From Lachnospiraceae bacterium A2 (GTDB lineage Bacteria; Bacillota; Clostridia; Lachnospirales; Lachnospiraceae): 64,000 nt of DNA. The translations under genes and the position numbers were made by a program. The notes beneath the pieces are model-generated. The model had not been told where the DNA came from. It ran no database searches and worked only from the letters and a program-made list of their open reading frames with translations. This document shows positions 45,466 through 53,866 of the stretch, piece by piece (the first letter of the stretch is position 1; every line of letters starts with the position of its first letter). The stretch lies in assembly GCA_000403315.2 (NCBI GenBank), contig KE159636.1:3064844-3128843 (forward strand). Reading direction: 5' to 3'.

Positions 45466-46287
45466 TTAATTTTTCTTAATTATGCCATTTGCATTATCTG
45501 TTTTTTTTAATTCCTTAATTATATCAAGGGGTAATTCTGTGTAATCAGCTATATCTTCCAGCGGCATTTTTCCGGCTTTAATCATACGCATGGCCGTCTT
45601 TTTTACACCTTTTAACTCAGCTTCATTTCTCATATCTTCCATGATTTTACACATAGCAGCAACTCCTTTCTCGTCTTCTTTGAAATATCTTGCCCTTTTC
45701 GCAAGCGCCTCATAATTCATATCGTTTGGATTGGTACATGAAAAATCGTGCATTAACTTTCCGATTTCATCATTGCCCCTATATTTACCATTCACATATA
45801 CGATATGCGATCCGTCATCAAACAATTCTTTTTCCTCGTCGATTTCCACATACCGTTGTATGTGATATACGGCTTTATTTTTTCCCATAACGTCATTTTC
45901 TGTAATAAAAATAACATAGCTGTCAGGCATTATGTCTGTATCTTCCCCTGCCCTTAATATATGCGCATCCAAAAGACTGCTGTTATGTCTTGCCCTCTTT
46001 GCGCCTGCCCCTGCGTCTTTTCTTTGAATTTCTATATCATATTCTTTGGTGGCACTATCAACCGCTCGAATATCCAGAATTGCAGAACGTCCCTTCAAAT
46101 TTTTCATTACTTCCTGTGTTCTAATTGATGTAACTTTTATATCCGAACGCTGTAAAATGATTTGAAGTATCAATTCCACTCCCTCATAGTTATCTTCAAG
46201 ACAAACTGTCATAAAATCATCATCCATATATCTAAATAATTTTATTTTTTCTATATCTTGTTGATGTTCCTGCCCTTTTATATCCAA
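45466..46287 (-). CDS. Rpn-family (PD-(D/E)XK) recombination-promoting nuclease / putative transposase
   Basis: The 273-residue protein has the N-terminal nuclease core of the Rpn/PDDEXK_2 family: GRSAILDIRAVDSATKEYDI, then EIQRKD, giving D-x(n)-ExQ catalytic residues; LDAHILRAGEDTDIMPDSYV and IFITENDVMG are family landmarks. The C-terminus is helical (MCKIMEDMRNEAELKGVKKT). Relatives promote RecA-independent DNA transfer in E. coli and some act in phage defence. The gene looks more AT-rich than the neighbours on its left. It has its own promoter and terminator. Confidence 0.9.
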   Translation of the reverse strand: MDIKGQEHQQDIEKIKLFRYMDDDFMTVCLEDNYEGVELILQIILQRSDIKVTSIRTQEVMKNLKGRSAILDIRAVDSATKEYDIEIQRKDAGAGAKRARHNSSLLDAHILRAGEDTDIMPDSYVIFITENDVMGKNKAVYHIQRYVEIDEEKELFDDGSHIVYVNGKYRGNDEIGKLMHDFSCTNPNDMNYEALAKRARYFKEDEKGVAAMCKIMEDMRNEAELKGVKKTAMRMIKAGKMPLEDIADYTELPLDIIKELKKTDNANGIIKKN

Positions 46288-46351
46288 AATATCACCTCGT
46301 TATCTCTTTTGCAACAGAAACCAATACATGAAATTCTTTTGCTATATTTTA

Positions 46352-46380
46352 ATTATACAAAAAAACGCCTACCTTTACAA
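46352..46380 (-). promoter_or_regulatory. Sigma-A promoter of the Rpn-type gene
   Basis: TTGTAA (46375-46380), a 17-nt spacer and TATAAT (46352-46357) on the minus strand. Confidence 0.8.
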
Positions 46381-46650
46381 TGACATTCTCGCAAACTGTG
46401 ATTTCTGCCCGTTCTTTGACAGTGGGGCAACGTTTCATAAAGCGACATTGTATGATATAGTCCGTCCGTCTTTCGTACATATTCGCTTCTGGCTGCCGAA
46501 TACATTGTGCCATTGTATAGCATGAGAATTTCCGCCGTTTTCCGAATGGTAAGCATCATATGCTATTTTATATTCGGCGTATTCCTCGCTATAGCTTTTT
46601 GCCATTCCCGATTCCCGCATCGCTTTTTCTTTTCTATTTCTTTTGTGGTA
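46381..46650. other. Intergenic stretch without a supported gene
   Basis: A minus-strand frame of about 70 codons (46435-46656) has no ribosome site and no motif I can name. Nothing else is visible apart from AT-rich DNA leading into the blaI promoter. Confidence 0.4.
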
Positions 46651-46706
46651 TTGCATTATAACCTACAAAGTGTTAACATGTATATATACCCACAAGATGT
46701 TAAGAT
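46651..46706 (+). promoter_or_regulatory. Candidate blaI promoter with repeated operator
   Basis: TTGCAT (46651-46656), 17 nt, TAACAT (46674-46679). Two related 19-mers, ACCTACAAAGTGTTAACAT (46661-46679) and ACCCACAAGATGTTAAGAT (46688-46706), match at 15 of 19 positions and flank the expected start. TACA-N11-TGTA inside the first recalls BlaI/MecI sites. Autoregulation is inferred. Confidence 0.55.
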
Positions 46707-46721
46707 AAAAGGAGGACAAAC

Positions 46722-47096
46722 ATGGCACAGCAAATTTCTGAATCCGAACTGGTACTAATGAAAATTATTTGGAAGAATGGAGGGGCGGCTTTATACTCTC
46801 TCATCATGGAGGAATTGGAAAAAGACAAGAACGAATGGAAGAACAACACTGTACTCACGCTGCTTTCCCGATTAGGCGAAAAAAAGTTCTTGAAAGTCAA
46901 AAAAATCGGCAGGAAGAATAAGTATGTGGCTACGGTAACAGAAACAGAATACCAGACCATGCAGACCCACAGCTTTCTTGATAAAGTCTATGGCGGGAAT
47001 GTAAAAAACTTAGTATCAACCTTGTTGCGGCAGGACATTCTTTCGGCAGACGAGCTGAAAGAAATAGAAATCTTTTGGAGAAAAGAAAATGAATGA
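46722..47096 (+). CDS. BlaI/MecI-family repressor
   Basis: This 124-residue winged-helix repressor fits the family: ISESELVLMKIIWKNGGAAL at the N-terminus, NNTVLTLLSRLGEKKFLKVK and KNKYVATVTETEYQTMQ. In the model system, BlaR1 signalling leads to BlaI cleavage between Asn and Phe-type residues in the recognition region. Here the partner gene follows with an 8-bp overlap. The start has AAAGGAGG 7-8 nt upstream. The two genes look more AT-rich than the surrounding sugar genes, suggesting transfer. No beta-lactamase gene is adjacent. Confidence 0.94.
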   Translation: MAQQISESELVLMKIIWKNGGAALYSLIMEELEKDKNEWKNNTVLTLLSRLGEKKFLKVKKIGRKNKYVATVTETEYQTMQTHSFLDKVYGGNVKNLVSTLLRQDILSADELKEIEIFWRKENE

Positions 47097-48675
47097 GTTT
47101 ATGAAAGTATTATTATCACTGTCCGTTTCCGGCACACTGTTATTACTTCCCATTTTAGGATTGAAGCCGTTATATAAAACCAAATTTAGCAAACGTTGGC
47201 AATATTATATTTGGGTAATTGTTGCGCTGCGGTTTCTGCTTCCTCTTACTCCCAATACTACGATTGCCGGAAGTTTGTTTGAAAAGCCTGACACAACAGT
47301 GATAACAAATGAAATCCCTGCAAATCCCAATATATCGTTTTTGGAAAATACGAATAACACTGAAACAGAACCGATACCGACAAGCCGGGATATAACCGCT
47401 GTTGCCATGCGTGAGCCATTTCCTATATATGTCTGCCTGTTCTTTATCTGGTCAGCATTGGCACTGGTCCTATTTGTCCGTAAGATAACGATTTACCAAA
47501 GTTTTGTCCAGTACATCAAAGCGGGTAATGTAGAGGTGTCGGATCTTAAACTTTTAAATCTGTTGTCTGATTGTGAAGAAAAATGGAATATCAAAACAAG
47601 AGTGGAATTGTCTTATCATCCGCTGATAGCTTCACCTATGATGATTGGCTTCTTTCGTCCAAGAATTGTTTTACCCGCCGGCGATATGGAAGATAAAGAG
47701 TTGTCCTATATTTTTGTGCATGAACTGATTCATTACAAACAGAGAGATATGTTTTACAAATGGCTGATACAGATTGTTGTGTGCGCCCATTGGTTCAATC
47801 CCTTTGTATATTTGCTGGAAAAAGAGGTGAATAAATCTTGTGAATTGTCGTGTGATGAAAAAATCATATCCGTACTTGATGATAAGGCGAAACGTGAGTA
47901 CGGGGATACGCTAATTTCTTTTATGAGGCCAAATAATCCCTACAAAAGTTCTTTATCTTCCGTTACTTTAACGGAGGGAGCAGAACAATTAAAAGAAAGG
48001 TTGAATGCGATTATGAATTTTAAGAAAAAAACCAAATGGGGGATTTTTATATCTTTGCTGTTTACGGTTCTGCTTGTTTGTGGGTTTGCCGTTTCGGGAG
48101 CATATGTAGCTAATAGGCATACTCAGAATATTCCTTCTGCTGAAAACGAGGAGGAACAAATCGCCGATGATTCCCCATTGTCTGCTCAGATGTATGATTA
48201 TTACAGAACTTACGAGCAAACGAAAACGGATATTCAAAACGGCTATATCGTTAATACAGGTGTTTCCTTTTCTGAACGGGCCATGCCCATAGTAACAAGC
48301 GGAGGAGGAACCAGCTTTTATGTGAACCATGATAACAGTATAAATATTTCAATTACTCTAAAAAATCTTATAGATGGGACTGGACATCATTACTGGAAGC
48401 CTATTACCGATATATCCTTTGTAAGTTTTGAAGTATATGACCCATCAGGCAAAGTTGCCTATTCCTTTTATAAAGAGGGAACAGGGATAGAAGATGCAGT
48501 TGGCATAGATACAGAATTAGCTGTATATCCGGGAGAATGGCGATATAAAATTTCTTTTGCATATACGACGAATGGAACCAACCCGTCATATATGGGATTT
48601 GCATTAAAATACAAAACCATATATGAAGATGATATTCAGTGGCTTGTCGATAACAAACTTAATAAGGTCTATTAA
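47089..48675 (+). CDS. BlaR1/MecR1-like M56 membrane metallopeptidase with atypical sensor domain
   Basis: This is a 528-residue protein. Four membrane segments include about 4-24, 37-57, 109-127 and 315-335. The M56 zinc motif is VHELIHYKQRD (HExxH, about 220) with a distal ExxCD-like SCELSCDEK. The C-terminal 190 residues are outside the membrane and are not a penicillin-binding domain: no SxxK, SxN or KTG motif is present. They look like a beta-rich domain (FYVNHDNSINISITLKNLID, GEWRYKISFAYTTNGTNP). So the signal is probably not a beta-lactam. Known BlaR1 carries a class D-like sensor there. Confidence 0.88.
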   Translation: MNEFMKVLLSLSVSGTLLLLPILGLKPLYKTKFSKRWQYYIWVIVALRFLLPLTPNTTIAGSLFEKPDTTVITNEIPANPNISFLENTNNTETEPIPTSRDITAVAMREPFPIYVCLFFIWSALALVLFVRKITIYQSFVQYIKAGNVEVSDLKLLNLLSDCEEKWNIKTRVELSYHPLIASPMMIGFFRPRIVLPAGDMEDKELSYIFVHELIHYKQRDMFYKWLIQIVVCAHWFNPFVYLLEKEVNKSCELSCDEKIISVLDDKAKREYGDTLISFMRPNNPYKSSLSSVTLTEGAEQLKERLNAIMNFKKKTKWGIFISLLFTVLLVCGFAVSGAYVANRHTQNIPSAENEEEQIADDSPLSAQMYDYYRTYEQTKTDIQNGYIVNTGVSFSERAMPIVTSGGGTSFYVNHDNSINISITLKNLIDGTGHHYWKPITDISFVSFEVYDPSGKVAYSFYKEGTGIEDAVGIDTELAVYPGEWRYKISFAYTTNGTNPSYMGFALKYKTIYEDDIQWLVDNKLNKVY

Positions 48676-48720
48676 ATCCTTATACTGAACAAGGGGACGG
48701 ACAGGCGGCTCTTTTCATTC

Positions 48721-48749
48721 TTGACAATCCCCGGCGTCTGGAATAAAAT
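48721..48749 (+). promoter_or_regulatory. Sigma-A promoter of the LacI-type gene
   Basis: TTGACA (48721-48726), a 17-nt spacer and TAAAAT (48744-48749), about 100 nt before the GTG start. No copy of the 42900/43081 operator is visible here. Confidence 0.75.
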
Positions 48750-48853
48750 ACTTTTATATGGGATTTTAAATGCAGCAAAACTTTATGGCAGCTACCAGTT
48801 TGCCTTCATATAAACCATCCATGGTTCCGCAGAGGGAGAAAGGAGGGATTACC

Positions 48854-49855
48854 GTGGTCAGTATGCAGGATATCGCCGACAAAGCAGGGGTTTCCAGGGT
48901 CACAGTTTCCAGGGTACTTTCGAACCACCCTTCTGTCAAGGCAGAAACACGGCAAAAAGTGCTCCACTGGGTAAAAGAACTGGATTATGAACCCAACCTT
49001 ATTGCCCAAAGCCTTGCCGGAAACCGGACAAACATTATTGGCCTGCTGGTTCCGGAAATTGCCTACCCTTTTTTCAGCGAAATTATAGAATCAATAGAAA
49101 ACCAGGCATTTTATGAGGGCTACAGTATTATTATCTGCAATACGCACCGCAGCTTAGAAAAGGAAAAAAATATCCTCGCCCAGCTCCGCCAACGGAAAGT
49201 AGACGGTGTAATTGCCGTCCCAGTTTCCACAAAACAGAGCCTGCCTGCCTACCAGCGCCTGCTGGTCCCGGCAGTCATGATTACCAAGCGGATGGAAGGG
49301 TTTAGCAGCGTATATATCTCCCACTATCATGGCGGCCAGCAGATTGCACGCCATTTCCTGAACATGGGTTTCCAGAAAATAGGATATATCGGCCCCACCA
49401 AAGAATCTACCTCAGCCCTGAAATACGCCGGGTTCCAGCAGTTTTTATCTGCCAGCCAGGTAAACTTAACAGACGTGATTGAATGTCCGGCGCCAAAGAA
49501 CTTAAACGCCAGCATGGTTTATAAGCTGGTAAAAGAATACGCAGCAAATTCGGGGCTGCATTGCGAAGCATATCTGGCTAACGATGACATTACCGCCTGC
49601 GAGGCTATCACTGCATTCCGCGAATTAGGCTATGCAGTCCCCCAGGACATTGCCATAGCCGGATTTGATAATTCTCTGCTGGCAAAAGAAATCAGCCCCA
49701 AACTCACTGCCCTGGCACAGCCTTTGGATGAGATTGGGAGAAAATCCGTGGAAATCCTGCTGGACCAGATCAACAACGGCGCAGAGCCATGTATGTATGA
49801 ATTGGAATCCCGCATCATTGCAAGGGAATCAACCGTCCGTTTTGTGCCTGCCTGA
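48854..49855 (+). CDS. LacI-family transcriptional regulator
   Basis: From GTG 48854 (AGGAGGG 6 nt upstream) the protein is 333 residues. Residues 1-55 are the HTH and hinge (MQDIADKAGVSRVTVSRVLS, DYEPNLIAQSLAGNRTNIIG). The rest is a periplasmic-binding-like effector domain (LLVPEIAYPFFSEIIESIEN; GFDNSLLAKEISPKLTALAQ). GTG is preferred because ATGs farther upstream lack a ribosome site and the usual N-terminus begins here. It is the only LacI-type gene in the window and the natural candidate for the two palindromes at 42900 and 43081, though 3.8 kb of accessory genes lie between. Confidence 0.93.
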   Translation: MVSMQDIADKAGVSRVTVSRVLSNHPSVKAETRQKVLHWVKELDYEPNLIAQSLAGNRTNIIGLLVPEIAYPFFSEIIESIENQAFYEGYSIIICNTHRSLEKEKNILAQLRQRKVDGVIAVPVSTKQSLPAYQRLLVPAVMITKRMEGFSSVYISHYHGGQQIARHFLNMGFQKIGYIGPTKESTSALKYAGFQQFLSASQVNLTDVIECPAPKNLNASMVYKLVKEYAANSGLHCEAYLANDDITACEAITAFRELGYAVPQDIAIAGFDNSLLAKEISPKLTALAQPLDEIGRKSVEILLDQINNGAEPCMYELESRIIARESTVRFVPA

Positions 49856-49913
49856 CAGCCTGACTGCAAATGCCAACAGCCATAATTGCTTATAGCCCTC
49901 CTTTCGGGTGTAA

Positions 49914-50172
49914 AAAAGAATGCGCACAGCGCATTCTCCGCGCGCGAGCTGCGCATAATTGTTTTTCTCTTATAGGAAATCCATATACTTTAGCACTTCA
50001 CAGTAACACGGTATTTCCTATAAGATAAGAAAGAATCCTGCTTTGCAGGATTCTCCGCCTGCGGCGGGTCGCTTTGCGACAGATTTCATACCCGCCGCAG
50101 TGCGATAAGAGCTTTTTATTCTATAGGAGAGATACTTTCACGCTTTAGCGTGACAAGGTCTTTCCTATAGAA
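49914..50172. repeat. Mosaic repeat R1 block
   Basis: In order: the AGAATGCGC-ACA-GCGCATTCT palindrome (about 49917-49936), a TTATAGGAAAT...TTTCCTATAAG palindrome (about 49970-50025), AGAATCCTGC-TTT-GCAGGATTCT (50032-50054), the TGCGGCGGGT...CCCGCCGCA module (50060-50099), and CTATAGGA...TCCTATAG around TTTCACGCTTTAGCGTGA (about 50121-50170). The order of the last three matches 9466-9613. Confidence 0.82.
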
Positions 50173-50212
50173 CAAAAAAGGCACATGGTTTCCCATTACT
50201 GCCCCATGCGCC
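50173..50212 (-). terminator. Intrinsic terminator of the flagellin gene
   Basis: On the minus strand GGCGCATGG (50204-50212) pairs with CCATGTGCC (50180-50188), followed by TTTTTTG. It is nearly identical to the terminator at 45412-45452. Confidence 0.82.
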
Positions 50213-50236
50213 TTTACGCTGTTTTTTCTTATACTA

Positions 50237-53200
50237 TTACTGCCCTCCAAGCAAAGAGAGCACCCCTTGCGGCGATTGGTTTGTCTGCGCAAGCATCGCC
50301 TGCATCACAGACTGCAGGATCTCATACCTGGAATGGGCAACTACTTCTTCCGCCATATCTGCATCCCGCAATCTTGATTCCGCTGCCTGCGTATTTTCTG
50401 ACATATTGCATGAATTTGCATAAACATGTTCGAACCGGTTTTGCAGTGCGCCGTATGCGCTCCTTTTTCCGGATAAAATACGGATTGCGTCATCTGACAT
50501 CTGAATCGTTTCCTGGGCCTGCTCATAGGTTAACGTCCCTGCCTTGTAAAGATTCAGGTCAAATGTATTTAACCCAAACTTTGGAATTTTCGTCGAATCC
50601 CATACCGTTCCGCTGTGCTGGATCTGGAGCCCTTCCTGCTCCTTCTCATCTGTCAGGACTGAATCAAAAACTGATTTTACCGCTACATTCTGATTTTCGT
50701 CCCCCTTTACGCCAATATAAGTATAATCCAGCGCATTAAGCTCCACCCCTGTATTTCCAAGCATTTTCTCAAGGGCAAACTGGGTGTATTGGTTTACCAC
50801 ATCCTTTAAGGAGCCTAACGGGCTGCCTGCATTGCCCTTATCTTCAAATGAAGTTTCTAATTTATACCTGTCTTTCCCTGCGTCTGTGGCGCTGTTATAT
50901 TTCCGGTATTTCGTATTGCCATCTGCTGTAACGCCATCTGCCACATAATCGCCATTATTATCATTTGTCATTTGGACATGCACCCAGTCTTTTGCGTCTG
51001 AAAAATCATATTTGTACAGCAGCTCCATCTTCCTGCCGTCATCTGTAGACAATACAAATCCCAGTTCATCCACATTTGGCCGGGGCATAGGCACGGTATC
51101 AAACATAGCGCTTGGCGCCCCGCTGCCCGACTCACGGTTATCGTAAATGTAAAATTTACTGCCATCTGCCGCATACTGCGTAAAATGCATATCCAAGCTT
51201 TCCTGCGCAATCTTAACCAGCGCCTCCGATAGCTGTGCACCGGTGGTAATCCCCTGTGCCTTCAGGGAATTAATATCAATCTGAAGGGTATAATTGCTGC
51301 GGTCGCTGTTTACCCTCTTTGTTTCCCTAATGTTATATTTATAGCCGTCTGCCGTTTCATTGGTAGCCTCAATGCCGCTCACTGAAAAATCTTCAAAACG
51401 GATACTGTAATAATTATCACAGGTTTTGCAGTCTGAATTAAATCCTGTCCCTGCCAGTTCCGCAAGGTCACGTGTCCCGATTGCGCTGAAATCCACAACT
51501 GCCGCCGGATACGTCTTCCCCGGTTCCCCCGGCTGGAATCCCGGAGTATCCACGCCATCTGTTAAAATCATCTGGTCTGTCAAGGTTACCGTTTCGCTTA
51601 AATACCCGTCTGCCGTAATCTTATCATAACCTAACACGTCACGGATGGAAGTAGGTTTTAACACGGCATCGTCCGGATTGCCCCCGGACAGGAGCAGGTT
51701 CTGTTTCTGCTGCATGATGTTGCTTAAAAAACTCGACAAATCCAGCCGGAGATAGTCTTCCGCCTGCTTGCTGTTCCCTTTGTATTCAATAACAGGATTT
51801 CCCGCTGAATCTGAAAATGCCAGGGTAATTTCACCGGTAGCCTTATCATAGGATACGTTATCCTTTGCAACACCCTGCACGATCTGCTGGTCAAAATCCC
51901 TGCCCAGTTCTTTTTCCTCTGAAAAATGCACTTTATCGCCGCCAAGCACAGAGGCCGAAAGAATATTATTATCTAAGGTAACATCCTGCGTAACGGCATA
52001 AGTATTTTTAATGTTATCCCCGCTTATTACCATCCCGTCCAAGCCGTCAATGACGGAATCACAGCTTGTCACATCATCCAGCGTAAAATCAAACGCAATA
52101 TAGGTATCATTGCTGCCTTCCGTATCTGCAAACGTGTAGGTCAGCGTACTGCTGATATACGGGCCCGAATCCCAGCTTTGGATATTCATTTCTGCCCATG
52201 TTTTCTTGGAACCATTCACCATGCTGCCCACCGCTCCCGGTATGCTTGGGTCTGGCGTCGTTTCCAGCCAGATGCCGTCCTGGTCGGCCCTTACGGTATA
52301 AGATAAATGATTGCCTGCCATCTGGTTTACCGTGTAATTAGACAGCCGTATATTCTGAACGACATTTGCATCGACTGCCTGCACATCCTCACTGCCTGCA
52401 TACGTGATATTCCAGGAATACCGTTTGCCCGCTTCATTGATTGCCTCTGCCATGCCCATCTGCTCATTTGGCACAAAAAAACTAAGCTTTACCCCCTCAT
52501 GTTCCAGCTCCCAGATGTAATCGTCTGTCTTGTGCAGCTCATCCCATCCATGTTTTACCTTGTCAATCATAATTCCGGATGCATCTGCACTGACAGAAAG
52601 CTTTCTGGTTATCCTTGGCACCTCATCCCCGGCATTGCAGATCAGTTCAAAATGCGCACCGGAATTTGGCTCAACATATTCATACGTCCCGCCGGAAAAA
52701 ACCTGCCTGCCGCTGGCGTCAACAGAAACCATTCCGGGAAACGTATCCCAGCCCACCCTGTTTCCGGCAAATATAAAGCCCCCGTACTCCACGTTTCCTG
52801 TCTTGGCATCATACTTGGAGTTAAATATCTGCAGGTCCCCGATGTTCCCTTCTACCTTCATTTCAACGTCATTGCTGAACACCTGCTGTTTATTAAATTC
52901 AGTATCTATCCCCACCCTGTTTATTTCTGATTTTAATTGTTTGATTTCTGAATTGATTGCTTCTCTTTCGGCCATACTATTTGTATCGTTTGACGCCTGC
53001 ACAGCCAGTTCCCGGATTCTCTGCACCATTTCCATGACTTCTTCCATAGCGCCATCCGCTGTCTGGATCCATGAAATTCCCTCCTGGGTATTTTGTGCGC
53101 CCCGCATAAGCCCGCGGATCTGCATACGCATTTTTTCCGATATTTTTAAGCCCGCCGCATTATCTGACGCCCTGTTAATGCGGTATCCGGAAGAAAGTTT

Positions 53201-53284
53201 CTCTGCTGCCTTTTCTTTTTTCCCACTATTTATATTTAACTGCCTTGCTGTGAACTGGGACAATAGATTATTTGCAATCACCAT
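50237..53284 (-). CDS. Flagellin with a very large central domain
   Basis: From ATG 53284 the protein is 1015 residues, about twice to three times the usual flagellin. The conserved D0/D1 N-terminus is clear (MVIANNLLSQFTARQLNINS, GYRINRASDNAAGLKISEKM, NTQEGISWIQTADGAMEEVM). So is the C-terminus (QNRFEHVYANSCNMSENTQA, then RDADMAEEVVAHSRYEILQS and LLGGQ). Between residues about 170 and 900 lies a variable, Asp/Thr/Ser-rich region that would be exposed on the filament. Flagellins polymerise after type III export; no signal peptide is needed. GGGAGG precedes the ATG and a sigma-28 promoter lies upstream. No other flagellar gene is in the window. Confidence 0.94.
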   Translation of the reverse strand: MVIANNLLSQFTARQLNINSGKKEKAAEKLSSGYRINRASDNAAGLKISEKMRMQIRGLMRGAQNTQEGISWIQTADGAMEEVMEMVQRIRELAVQASNDTNSMAEREAINSEIKQLKSEINRVGIDTEFNKQQVFSNDVEMKVEGNIGDLQIFNSKYDAKTGNVEYGGFIFAGNRVGWDTFPGMVSVDASGRQVFSGGTYEYVEPNSGAHFELICNAGDEVPRITRKLSVSADASGIMIDKVKHGWDELHKTDDYIWELEHEGVKLSFFVPNEQMGMAEAINEAGKRYSWNITYAGSEDVQAVDANVVQNIRLSNYTVNQMAGNHLSYTVRADQDGIWLETTPDPSIPGAVGSMVNGSKKTWAEMNIQSWDSGPYISSTLTYTFADTEGSNDTYIAFDFTLDDVTSCDSVIDGLDGMVISGDNIKNTYAVTQDVTLDNNILSASVLGGDKVHFSEEKELGRDFDQQIVQGVAKDNVSYDKATGEITLAFSDSAGNPVIEYKGNSKQAEDYLRLDLSSFLSNIMQQKQNLLLSGGNPDDAVLKPTSIRDVLGYDKITADGYLSETVTLTDQMILTDGVDTPGFQPGEPGKTYPAAVVDFSAIGTRDLAELAGTGFNSDCKTCDNYYSIRFEDFSVSGIEATNETADGYKYNIRETKRVNSDRSNYTLQIDINSLKAQGITTGAQLSEALVKIAQESLDMHFTQYAADGSKFYIYDNRESGSGAPSAMFDTVPMPRPNVDELGFVLSTDDGRKMELLYKYDFSDAKDWVHVQMTNDNNGDYVADGVTADGNTKYRKYNSATDAGKDRYKLETSFEDKGNAGSPLGSLKDVVNQYTQFALEKMLGNTGVELNALDYTYIGVKGDENQNVAVKSVFDSVLTDEKEQEGLQIQHSGTVWDSTKIPKFGLNTFDLNLYKAGTLTYEQAQETIQMSDDAIRILSGKRSAYGALQNRFEHVYANSCNMSENTQAAESRLRDADMAEEVVAHSRYEILQSVMQAMLAQTNQSPQGVLSLLGGQ

Positions 53285-53318
53285 TCCAACCACTCCTCCC
53301 TATCCAGTCTTATTATGT

Positions 53319-53344
53319 ATATCGTCACTTTTAGTTTAAATTTA
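53319..53344 (-). promoter_or_regulatory. Sigma-28 (SigD/FliA) promoter of the flagellin gene
   Basis: On the minus strand TAAA (53341-53344), 14 nt, GACGATAT (53319-53326). The Bacillus SigD consensus is TAAA-N14-16-GCCGATAT; one base differs. Confidence 0.85.
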
Positions 53345-53507
53345 ATCGCTAATAGAGAATTAATTCAATCTTTTATTTGTTTTCTATTTTTTAATGATTG
53401 GTAAAATAAACTAATAGCAAGACAAACATTCCATAATCATGGCAATTTGGCCGTAACAGTCTGTAGTTTCCCCACTGTTACAAGCCGCCGCTTTTCTGGA
53501 GGAACCT

Positions 53508-53834
53508 ATGAAAGATACTCTTAACAAAACCGAAATTGGGCAACGGATCCGGCAGCTGCGGATACTGAATGATTTTACGCAGGCCGAATTTGCGGAAAGC
53601 GTTGACATTTCAGTAAATTTTTTATCCGAAATAGAAAATGGGAAAAAGGGATTATCCGGAGAAACACTGGCTAAAATCTGCCTGTCCCTAAACACAACGG
53701 CCGATTATATTCTTTTTGACAAACAGTCGAAAAACCGTTCTTTACTGGAAATTGCAAATACGTTATCCGTTGACGAACTAGAAACCACGGTCCGTTATCT
53801 GCAGACGCTGATTGAAATGAAACAAATTTTTTAA
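53508..53834 (+). CDS. Small XRE-family regulator
   Basis: The 108-residue protein has an XRE helix-turn-helix over residues 8-65 (IGQRIRQLRILNDFTQAEFA, VDISVNFLSEIENGKKGLSG, LAKICLSLNTTADYILF) and a short C-terminal helix (VDELETTVRYLQTLIEM) likely used for dimerisation. GGAGG lies about 5-6 nt before the ATG. It is divergent from flagellin and convergent with an AraC gene. Its target is unknown. Confidence 0.92.
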   Translation: MKDTLNKTEIGQRIRQLRILNDFTQAEFAESVDISVNFLSEIENGKKGLSGETLAKICLSLNTTADYILFDKQSKNRSLLEIANTLSVDELETTVRYLQTLIEMKQIF

Positions 53835-53841
53835 TATTGCT

Positions 53842-53864
53842 CCTGCAGGCCAACTGCCTGCAGG
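53842..53864. terminator. Hairpin between convergent XRE and AraC genes
   Basis: CCTGCAGG occurs at 53842-53849 and 53857-53864 as a self-complementary pair, giving an 8-bp stem; GATTATTTT follows on the plus strand. Confidence 0.55.
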
Positions 53865-53866
53865 GA

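Noticed and set aside
46435..46656. Minus-strand 73-codon frame with a plausible internal start
   Set aside because: No ribosome site or recognisable motif, and it overlaps a possible blaI promoter region.
49630..49956. Similar peptide (RAENALCAFFF) in two frames near 39400 and 49900
   Set aside because: Both come from translating the AGAATGCGC repeat module; neither is a protein domain.
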